Made by a program: the position numbers and the translations under genes
Part shown: piece by piece, positions 9,242 to 17,400 of the stretch
Numbering within the stretch: the stretch's first letter is position 1
Layout: each line of letters opens with the position of its first letter
Source of the DNA: Thermoplasmata archaeon
GTDB taxonomy: Archaea > Thermoplasmatota > Thermoplasmata > RBG-16-68-12
Assembly (NCBI GenBank): GCA_036395115.1
Contig: DASWDU010000044.1
Coordinates: 1-64,000, forward strand
Direction: 5' to 3'
Length of the DNA stretch: 64,000 nt
The notes under the pieces: model-generated
Database searches by the model: none
The model's input: only the letters and a program-made list of their open reading frames with translations
Told to the model about the DNA's origin: nothing

Positions 9242-9335
9242 GTTCGTGCCGCGACGCCGCACGCAGGGCCGGAAAGGCTCGCCGGAGCCGATTGTGGACG
9301 GGGGCTCGTACGGACCGACGGAGCCCGGCACGTCC

Positions 9336-9788
9336 TCATTGCATAGGCGGTGGCGACATCGGGGGCGCCATCGGCGGAGACGCGGCCTTCCTGGCCTCAC
9401 GGTAGGCGATCGCGGATCCGAGGATGAGGAGGACCGAGAAGGCGAGGCTCACCCACGCCCCGTACTCCGTCGTGACCACGACGCCCGAACCGCCGTACTG
9501 CTGCGCGAGCGAGGCCTGCACGCCGATCACGAGGAGCGCGAAGACGAACGCGAGGATCCCCCACACGAGCGCCAAGATGGCTGTCGCCTTCCTCGGGATC
9601 GCGACGCAGATGAGCCCCAAGACGCCGAACGCCAGCACGAGGACGCCTCCCCATCCCACCCCGACTCCCATGAAGACGACGGGGCTCGTCAGGCTGCCGC
9701 CCGATACGGTGGCCCATGGCAAGTACGAACCGATGGCCGTCACAAGCCCGCCCACGATGCCTAGGATCATGCCGATGCCGATTTTCAT
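9336..9788 (-). CDS. small four-helix membrane protein
   Basis: 150 residues from the ATG at 9788, preceded by GGGGGAGGGAGA, a strong SD. Four hydrophobic segments: GMILGIVGGLVTAIGSYLPW, a second around VVFMGVGVGWGGVLVLAFGV, a third around ILALVWGILAFVFALLVIGV and a fourth around VSLAFSVLLILGSAIA, then a proline/methionine-rich tail (SPPMAPPMSPPPMQ). No recognised family. The frame continues upstream to 9926 but that part is basic and not hydrophobic, so the SD-supported start was chosen. Confidence 0.65.
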   Translation of the reverse strand: MKIGIGMILGIVGGLVTAIGSYLPWATVSGGSLTSPVVFMGVGVGWGGVLVLAFGVLGLICVAIPRKATAILALVWGILAFVFALLVIGVQASLAQQYGGSGVVVTTEYGAWVSLAFSVLLILGSAIAYREARKAASPPMAPPMSPPPMQ

Positions 9789-9974
9789 TCTCCCTCCCCC
9801 CGATCCGGGGATCGGCTCGCGAATGGGACGGTGGGTAATAATGCTCTTGCTCGCAGGAAACCGGGAAATAAGCCTCGAGCCGTTGTCGGCGCGGATGGGC
9901 CGACCGAATCCGTCGACCTTTCGCATCGTGTCGTTCGATCCGAAGACGAAAGACGGAGGCCTCGGTAGGACGCC

Positions 9975-11531
9975 TCACGATTTCGTCGCGGCGAAGGCGC
10001 GCGTCCCTCCGAGCCACGTCTCCCGGACGCGGCACCGGGCGATCGTCTCCGGATTTCGGAACGGGTCGCCGTCCAGGATGACGAAGTCCGCCGAGGCGCC
10101 GGGGACGAGCGAGCCTGCGCCGTCGCCTTCGTGGCCGGCGTAGGCGCCGCCCGCGGTGTAGGCCCGGAACGCTTCTTCCGGGGAGATCCGTTGGTCCGGG
10201 AACGGACCGTTGACCGCCCAGTGGACGCCGTACAGGGGACCGTACGGCATCCCGTCGGAGCCGAAGCAGAGCGGGATCCGACGGCGGACGATCCGGCGAT
10301 AGGGATTGTTCCGGACGACGCGCGCGCGACCGAGGCGCGTCTCGTACAACCCTCCGGGCGCGCTCCACTGGCCCACGAAATTCGGCTGGCAGGAGGCGAT
10401 CACGCCCGCGGCCTTCGTGTGCCGCAAGACGTCCTCGTCCGGGAGCTCGTAGTGTTCGATCCGATGGCGCGCGTCGTCCCGCGGTCCCGCGTCTTGGATC
10501 GCCTCGAGGCTCTCGACGACGAGGCGGACCGCGGCGTCGCCGATCGCGTGCGTGGCCGTCTGGAATCCGGCCCGGTGCGCTCGCTCCAGGAGGCCGTGCA
10601 GTTCCGAGGGCGCGTGGACGAGCATCCCTTTCTCGCCGGCGCGGTCCGCGTACGGATCCCGGAGTGCGGCGGTGTGCGCGCCCAGGGAGCCGTCGGAGAA
10701 GATCTTGATCGCCCCGAGCCGCAACCACGGATCTCCGAATCCCGTCCGGAGGCCCGCCTCGATCAGGGGCGCCAGGAGGGCGTGGCGCGGCATCGCGTAC
10801 ACGCGGAGGCGGAGCCGGCCCGCGCGTCGCGCGCGCTGGTACGCCCGCCATTCCGCCGGGCCGACGATGTCGTGGATCGACGTGACGCCGAGCCGGTGCG
10901 CCATCCGCGCCATCGACGGCAGCCCCCGCTCGATCGCCGCTTCGTCCGCCTCGAACCGCGCGTGGAACGCCGCGAACGCGTCCTCCGTCAGGATGCCGGT
11001 CGGCCGTCCGGACCCGTCGACCTCGAACCCCCGCGTGCCGGCGAGGTCCGCGGCCGCCTCGAGCGACCGCGAGTTCAGCGATCCCATGTGGCAGTCCACC
11101 CGCCGCGCGACGACTCGGTGATCGGTCGACGCCCGGTCGAGGTCCTCGCGCGCCAAGTATCGCCGCTCCGGCCACTTCGACTCGTCCCAGTCGATCCCGA
11201 TGACCCAGCCGCCGCGCGGCGTCGCGGCCGCCGCCCGACGGAGCCGGTCGACGGCGTCCGCGAGGTCCCGAGCCCCGTCGAGGCGCGTCCACCCGCGCTC
11301 CCCCGCCGACTCCGCCATGTGCGCGTGCGCGTCGACGAATCCGGGGACCACGGTGCGGCCGCGCAGGCCGACGAGCCGCGTGCGCCGGCCGGACCAGCGT
11401 TCGGCTTGGGCGTCGGTGCCCACGGCGACGAGCCGCTCTCCCCGGACCGCTAGGGCGTGCGCCCACGTCCGCTCCGGCGCCGCGGTGAAAATCCTCCCGC
11501 CTACCAGGACGACGTCCGCGTCGCCCGGCAT
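9975..11531 (-). CDS. amidohydrolase, YtcJ-like (Amidohydro_3 family)
   Basis: 518 residues, ATG start one base after the stop of the upstream aminotransferase gene, so probably an operon. N-terminal beta domain (ADVVLVGGRIFTA), then the metal-binding HxH motif in GFVDAHAHM at about residue 68, the family segment GWVIGIDWDESKWPE, further ligand candidates in FQTATHAIGDAAV and DARHRIEHYELP, and a C-terminal Asp in CFGSDGMPYGP. This is the layout of predicted metal-dependent hydrolases of unknown substrate. Pairing with an aminotransferase suggests nitrogen-compound catabolism, which is inference. Confidence 0.87.
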   Translation of the reverse strand: MPGDADVVLVGGRIFTAAPERTWAHALAVRGERLVAVGTDAQAERWSGRRTRLVGLRGRTVVPGFVDAHAHMAESAGERGWTRLDGARDLADAVDRLRRAAAATPRGGWVIGIDWDESKWPERRYLAREDLDRASTDHRVVARRVDCHMGSLNSRSLEAAADLAGTRGFEVDGSGRPTGILTEDAFAAFHARFEADEAAIERGLPSMARMAHRLGVTSIHDIVGPAEWRAYQRARRAGRLRLRVYAMPRHALLAPLIEAGLRTGFGDPWLRLGAIKIFSDGSLGAHTAALRDPYADRAGEKGMLVHAPSELHGLLERAHRAGFQTATHAIGDAAVRLVVESLEAIQDAGPRDDARHRIEHYELPDEDVLRHTKAAGVIASCQPNFVGQWSAPGGLYETRLGRARVVRNNPYRRIVRRRIPLCFGSDGMPYGPLYGVHWAVNGPFPDQRISPEEAFRAYTAGGAYAGHEGDGAGSLVPGASADFVILDGDPFRNPETIARCRVRETWLGGTRAFAATKS

Positions 11532-11532
11532 G

Positions 11533-12825
11533 TCACCGCACGTCCCGCAGGCCTTGGACCCGCGAGACCGCCTCCCGGAGCGTCTCGTCCTTCTTCGAGA
11601 ACATGAACCGGACGAACCGCTGTCCGTCCGTCGGGTTCCCGTAGAACGAGCTCCCCGGGACGACCGCGACCCGGAGCCGCTCGACGAGGTACATCGCGAA
11701 CGACCAGTCGTCCGGGAAAGGGAACGCGGAGAAATCCGCCATGACGTAGTACGCGCCGGCCGGGAGGCGGCAATCGAGGCCCACTTCCTGGAGGCCGCGG
11801 ACGAAGGCGTCCCGCTTCGCCTGGTACGCGCGCGCGAGTTCGCGGTAGTACGACTCCGGGAGATTCAACGCCGCGACGGTCGCGATCTGGAGCGGGTGCG
11901 GCGCGCCGACCGTCAGGAAGTCGTGGGTGCGGCGCATCGCACTTGCGAGCGTCCGCGGCGCGATCGCCCACCCGACCCGCCATCCCGTCGCGCTGTACGT
12001 CTTCGAGAGTCCGTTGATCGTGATCGTCCGCTCGGCCATGTCGCCGACGGTCGCGAGGGACACGTGCTTCGCGCCCTCGAACACGATGTGCTCGTAGATC
12101 TCGTCCGTCACCGCGACGACGTCGTGTTCCGCGCACAGGTCCGCGATGACGCGCAGCTCGTCGCGCGTGAAGATCTTCCCCGTCGGGTTGTTCGGCGTGT
12201 TCAGGATCAGGACCTTCGTGCGGTCCGTGAAGGCGGCCTTCAGCGCCTCCTCGTCGACGGTCCAGTCGGGCCACGCCATCCGGACGTATCGGGGCCGTGC
12301 ACCGCTCACGATCGCGTCGGGGCCGTAGTTCTCGTAGAACGGCTCGAAAATCACCGCCTCGTCGCCCTCGTTGATCAGGGAGAGCATCGCGGCCATCATC
12401 GCCTCCGTCGAGCCGCACGTTACGACGAGGTTCGCCTCCGGGTCCGCGTCGATTCCGTTGAAAGCCTTCGCCCGGCGCGCGATTGCGTCGCGCAGTTCGC
12501 GGGCCCCCCACGTGATCGAGTACTGGTTGTAGCCGCCGTCGAGCGCGCGCTTCGCGGCCTCCGTGACCTCGGGTGGCGGCTCGAAGTCCGGGTAGCCTTG
12601 GGCGAGGTTCACGGCACCGTGCAACGTCGCGATCCGGGTCATCTCCCGGATGACGGACTCGGGGAACTTCTGGACGCGGTCGGCGACGCGGCGATCTCGG
12701 ATCGCGAGGTCCTCGCGCTCTTTCGTCTCGATGGCGGCGATGGCGTCGTCTCCTTCGTCCGCGGAACGTCGAGAGGCGCAAAAACCTGTCGGGCGAGAAT
12801 TTAGGGTGCGCAAAGCCATCCGCAC
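11533..12825 (-). CDS. PLP-dependent aminotransferase, class I/II
   Basis: 430 residues at most. Fold-type I features: PNNPTGK (Asn for PLP), DEIYEH with the Asp that pairs with the pyridine nitrogen, the PLP Lys in NGLSKTYSATGWRVGW, and a C-terminal Arg in RFVRFMFSKK for the substrate carboxylate. Closest to aspartate/aromatic or kynurenine-type aminotransferases (VNLAQGYPDFEPP). The start is uncertain: homologues usually begin about 10 residues before ADRVQKFPESVIREMTR, but no ATG, GTG or TTG lies between residue 5 and that point, so the protein either has a 45-residue extension or uses a non-standard start. A TATA-like CCTAAATTC near 12800 would start transcripts downstream of the listed ATG, hinting at the latter. 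Confidence 0.85.
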   Translation of the reverse strand: MRMALRTLNSRPTGFCASRRSADEGDDAIAAIETKEREDLAIRDRRVADRVQKFPESVIREMTRIATLHGAVNLAQGYPDFEPPPEVTEAAKRALDGGYNQYSITWGARELRDAIARRAKAFNGIDADPEANLVVTCGSTEAMMAAMLSLINEGDEAVIFEPFYENYGPDAIVSGARPRYVRMAWPDWTVDEEALKAAFTDRTKVLILNTPNNPTGKIFTRDELRVIADLCAEHDVVAVTDEIYEHIVFEGAKHVSLATVGDMAERTITINGLSKTYSATGWRVGWAIAPRTLASAMRRTHDFLTVGAPHPLQIATVAALNLPESYYRELARAYQAKRDAFVRGLQEVGLDCRLPAGAYYVMADFSAFPFPDDWSFAMYLVERLRVAVVPGSSFYGNPTDGQRFVRFMFSKKDETLREAVSRVQGLRDVR

Positions 12826-12843
12826 CCCGAGGGGCCGAGCGCG

Positions 12844-13755
12844 ATGTCGGACCGTTTCTTCGACTTCTGGTGGGTCGACGTTTTCACAGGCGTTCCGCTC
12901 ACGGGAAACCCGCTCGCGGTGTTCCCCCGGGCCACGGGCCTACGGCCGACGGAGATGGCGGCGGTCGCCCGGGAGATGAATCTCTCCGAGACGACGTTCG
13001 TCTTTCCGCCAACGAACCCCGCGGCCGATTACCGCAACCGCATCTTCACCCCGGGCGGCGAGATCCCGTTCGCCGGGCACCCGTCGATCGGCACGGCGTT
13101 CGTCGCGGCCCTCGAAGGGATCGTCCCGCATCCCGAGGGTTCGTCCGTCGTGCACCAGGAACTGCAAATCGGCGTCCTGCCGCTCGAGCTGCTCTGCGAG
13201 GGCGGCCAGGTGAAGAAATTCATCATGACCCAAGGCGAACCGGTCCTCGGGCCGAAGGTGAAGAACGTCGAGGCGCTCGCGAAGGCGCTCCAGGTCCGCA
13301 GCCGAGACATCGGGCCGAAGGGGCTCGTCCCGCAGGTCGCGGCCACGGGGATCCCATCGTTGCAAGTGCCCTTCCGGAGCCTCGAGGTCGTGAAGGAACT
13401 GGATCCGGATCGGAGGGCGCTCCAGAAGATCCTCTCGAAGTTCGGCGAGAAGATCGTATGCTATGTGTTCGCCCTCGAGGCCGAGACGCCCGGAGCCCAC
13501 GTCCACGCGCGGGGGTTGGTGCCGGAACTCGGCATCGAGGACCCAGCGACGGGCAGCGCAGCGGGCGCGTGCGGCGCGTACCTCGCGGCGAACGGGACGC
13601 TGCCCGCGCCGACGTTCGTCATCGAACAGGGGATTGAGATTCACCATGCATCGCGGATCGAGGTGACCGTAGAGACGGAGGGCGGGAAGCCGAAGGTCGT
13701 CCGCGTCGGCGGCCAATGCGTCGCGATTATCCGCGGAAATCTCCGGCTGCCCTGA
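12844..13755 (+). CDS. PhzF-family isomerase/epimerase
   Basis: 303 residues, divergent from the aminotransferase with 18 bases between the start codons. Family signatures: DVFTGVPLTGNPLAVF at the N-terminus, NLSETTF with the catalytic Glu at about residue 47, the FTPGGEIPFAGHPSIGTAF segment, and EDPATGSAAGACGAYL near the C-terminus. The family holds PhzF (phenazine synthesis), diaminopimelate-epimerase-fold enzymes and many uncharacterised members. An archaeal homologue is unlikely to make phenazines; function is open. An SD-like GAGGGG lies about 8 bases upstream of the ATG. Confidence 0.9.
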   Translation: MSDRFFDFWWVDVFTGVPLTGNPLAVFPRATGLRPTEMAAVAREMNLSETTFVFPPTNPAADYRNRIFTPGGEIPFAGHPSIGTAFVAALEGIVPHPEGSSVVHQELQIGVLPLELLCEGGQVKKFIMTQGEPVLGPKVKNVEALAKALQVRSRDIGPKGLVPQVAATGIPSLQVPFRSLEVVKELDPDRRALQKILSKFGEKIVCYVFALEAETPGAHVHARGLVPELGIEDPATGSAAGACGAYLAANGTLPAPTFVIEQGIEIHHASRIEVTVETEGGKPKVVRVGGQCVAIIRGNLRLP

Positions 13756-13772
13756 CCCGCCGCGAGGCAGGG

Positions 13773-14432
13773 ATGATCGTGGTTTCCGCCGCCGAAGTCC
13801 AACTCGTCTACGTCTTTTCGGGGATGCTCGTCCTGGGTGCGGTCTTCCTCGTCTTCCTGCCGGCGTTGCACCACGCGTGGACGTACGCCGCGAGCCGCCG
13901 TTCCCTGGGCCTCTTGATCGCCGTGGTCGCACTCGTGGCGATTGGCGCGTTGGCCCTTGTCGTCGCGGCGACGTCGGATCCGGTCAATTTCATACCAATC
14001 GCCGGGATCACGGTGGGCCTCCGACTCGGATCGCCCTACCTCCTGTACCGGGGCATCCGGGATCGGTTCGAGACGTCGAGGGTCTGGGGCGTGGTTCGGT
14101 GGGTCGTCGCCCTCGGATTCCTCGGCTTCGCCGCGTTCCTCGCGTACCATGTCGCGTTGATTGCGTCCGGCGTCGAGCCACCGGTCGTGGCGAGCCTGAG
14201 CGAGAAGCTGCTCATGGCCTTCGGCGCCTCGGTCCTCATCGTGCGGGCAGGGCTGAGGATCCGGCCCCGCGAGGCGACCGCCGGGTGGCCCTACTGGTCG
14301 GCCGCCGTCCTATTCGCAATCGCGTTCGTCGTCGTGCTGCCGTACGCGATTCCGGCCTTCGAAATCGCGTATGCGGTCTCGGGCGCCGTCGGGTGGTCCG
14401 CGGCGTCCGTCGCCGCGGCCCGGGACATCTGA
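13773..14432 (+). CDS. multi-pass membrane protein of unknown function
   Basis: 219 residues from the ATG at 13773, preceded by GAGGCAGG as SD and 17 bases after the PhzF gene. About seven hydrophobic helices can be seen: LVYVFSGMLVLGAVFLVFLP, LLIAVVALVAIGALALVVAA, FIPIAGITVGL, VVALGFLGFAAFLAYHVALI, LLMAFGASVLIVRAGL, SAAVLFAIAFVVVLPYAI and a C-terminal IAYAVSGAVGW segment. No family recognised. The preceding in-frame ATG at 13716 lies inside the PhzF gene and has no SD. Confidence 0.7.
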   Translation: MIVVSAAEVQLVYVFSGMLVLGAVFLVFLPALHHAWTYAASRRSLGLLIAVVALVAIGALALVVAATSDPVNFIPIAGITVGLRLGSPYLLYRGIRDRFETSRVWGVVRWVVALGFLGFAAFLAYHVALIASGVEPPVVASLSEKLLMAFGASVLIVRAGLRIRPREATAGWPYWSAAVLFAIAFVVVLPYAIPAFEIAYAVSGAVGWSAASVAAARDI

Positions 14433-14461
14433 AGCATCCGGAATCGAGCGCGGCACCCCGG

Positions 14462-17400
14462 TCAGGGCTCGGCCGCGGGCGGTCGACGACGGGACCGGGC
14501 GCGGACCAACGCGAACGCGCCGATGACCGCGACGATTGCAGCCGCCACGCCGATCGTCGGCGCCAGCCCGTACGGTCCGTTCGGGCTGAAAACGCCCGTG
14601 TCGACGGAGAACGTCACCGAAGCGGTCGCGACGTTCCCGGCGCGATCGAACGCCGACAAGATGACGGCGTGGCTGCCATCGCGAAGCCCGGAGAACGTGT
14701 GCGACGTCGAACCCGTCACGGACACGCTCAGCGGCGCCCCGCCATCGAGGCTCAACTCGAGGCGTTGCAACCCGGAGGTTGCGTCGGATGCGGTCCACGT
14801 GATTGTCGCCGACGAGGACGTGATGATGATCCCGGCCGCCGGCGAGGAGATCGCGAGACTCGGAGGCGTGGCGTCCACAGAGACGTCCACGGCCCGCGTC
14901 TCCCGGTTGCCTGCGAGGTCGAACGCAACGACGTGGATCGTATGGGCCCCGTCCGAGAGGTCCGAGAACGTGTATCCGGACGCGCCCGCCGACAGCACGA
15001 TGGCGGCACCGCCATCGAGGGAGACCTCGATTCGGTCGAGGCCCGAGCCGAGATCCAAGGCGATCCACGAGGCGGTCACGCTCCTCGTCGCGAGGAGAGC
15101 GCCGGAGGACGGCGACTGGATGGCGAGGGATGGCGCCACGGTGTCGATCGTGAATGCGACGGCGGCGACTTGGGTGAGTCCCGCTCGATCGATGACACGG
15201 ATCGAGACCCGGTGCGATCCCTGGGAAAGGGCCGGCAACGCGTAGGTGGACACCGAGGGCGAAAGGACGATCGGTGGTTCTCCGTCGAGGGAGATCTCGA
15301 TCTGCGATACCCCGGAGGCCGCGTCCGATGCGGACCACGTCACGGTCACGTCGTTCATCGCGAGGCTCGCGCCGTTTGCGGGGGTCAGGACCGAAACCAC
15401 CGGCGCCGTCGTATCGATGATGACCGAAATGCTCGCGGATTGCGCATTCTCCGCACCATCGTAGGCGGTGACGGCGACTGCATGGGTGCCATCCGACAGC
15501 CCCGTCACTGCGTAGGTCGTCGCGTCGGCGCCGAGGATCACCGGCGCGCCGCCGTCGACGGAGACTTCGATTCGAGAGAGCCCCAGACCGACGTCGGATG
15601 CGGTCCACGCCAGATCGACGCGGTCCGTGACGAAGATGCTCCCGGAACCGGGGCTCGTGATCGCGACGGACGGCGCGGTCGTGTCGCGGCTCAGCACGAG
15701 ATCGCCGTACAGGTAGAGCGGCACGGAGTACGCCCACGGCCACGAGCTGTACCGGTACCAGTACGAGTCGAAGATGCCGGCGCTGAAGGGCCCGCCTCCG
15801 TCGAACCCGATCGAGTCTCCGGGCCGCACGCCGAGGAGCGCCATCGGGATGGCGAACTCGTAGATCCGGTGGCGGGTGCCGCTCCTCGGACTCGATCCGA
15901 ACCCGGCCGCGCTCGCGAGGCCGGCGTGGTTCGGGAGGTCCGGATCGTACGGCGAGTCCTCCACGACCCAGCCATAGGTCGAGTCCCACACGTAATGCCA
16001 CTGGTTCGTCGCGCTGCCGGCGCCCTGGAGGAAGACATCCTCGTGCCCGGCGGTGTAGTTCCCGTCGTTTCCCGTATCGAACGCAATCGACGCGTAGTCG
16101 TAGTAGTCCTGGGTCTGATCCCCCGTCGCGTCGTACGCCACGTACAGCATCGTGTTGTTGTCTTTGACCAGGAGCGTCCCCGACAGTTGGTTCCCGGAGA
16201 TCGACGACAGGTCGACCGCGACCGCGTCGTTCCATTCCCCGGACGAGATCACGCCGTCGATCGTAGGACTCGTCGGCGTCTGGACGGACTGGATCGAGGG
16301 CATTTCCTCGAAGTCGGTATGCGCGTACGCGGCCGTGTCGAACGTGTCGTTGTCCAAGAACCGCCACGAATAGCCGTCGTACAGATAGAGGGCGACATGG
16401 TACGGGCCGTCGATCCCCGTGGCGTTGATGATCGCGCCGTCGAACTGGAAGCGGACGGACTGGGTGCCCGCGTTGAGCCAGGTGTAGTTCTCGGCGTAGA
16501 GGGAGAGGTTCGCCGAGCCGTTCGTGTAGTTCGAGTAGACGTAGGCGATGACGACGAAGCTCCCGTTGTATTCGGTCGTCACGTTCGCGTCGATGACGAG
16601 ATAGTTGTACCGACCGTCCGCATCCGTATCGAGTCCGAAGTCGCGATGCGGCCCGACGAAGTATGCGGGCGGTCCGTCAAAGTCCGTGTGGAGGTACGCG
16701 GCCGTCGTGTGGGTCCCGCTGTCGAGGTACACCCACCCGTAGTACGGGTCGTAATAGTACAGGGTGAGGTCGACCGTGTACGGGCCGTCGACGCCGGACG
16801 CGTTGATCGATTGCCCGTCAAAGGGGAGGCCGATTTGGCCGAGACCTGGGTTCAGGGAGGTCGCGTTTTCCGCCCACAGGGAGAAGGAGTAGTCCGCGTT
16901 GTGGAGGTACCCCGATACGTAGTAATAGCCGCTCTGTCGCACCGCGACTGTCGTGCGGACCTCGAGGACGTTGTAGTCCCCGTCTCCGTCAGTATCGCGT
17001 CCGGCGTCCGCATGGGGCGGGCGGAAGTACGCTCGGGGCCCGGGCCCGTTGAAGTCCCCATGGTCGTACGCCGCCGTCGTGTGGTTGTCGCTCGTCAGAT
17101 ACACCCATCCCGACGCGTTGTCCCAGTAGTAAAGGCTGAAGTCGACGAAATAGGGCCCATCGATTCCGCTCTGATTGAACACCGATCCGTCGTAGAACAG
17201 GCGGATCGAGTGCGCGCCGGGATCGAGGTACGTGACATTGTCGTCGTACGATGAGAAGGACGCATTGGCGTCGTGGACCCACGCCTGCACCATGAAGTAA
17301 CCGGGACCGTTCACCGTGACGTTCATGTCCACGGCGAGGAAGTCGAAGAGGCCATCCTCGTCGAGGTCGAGGCCCACGTCGTCGTGCGGCGGGGACGGGA

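Noticed and set aside
13877-17254. A 1125-residue plus-strand frame over the PhzF-neighbour and surface-protein region
   Set aside because: Low-complexity translation, antisense to a protein with a signal peptide, repeats and anchor.
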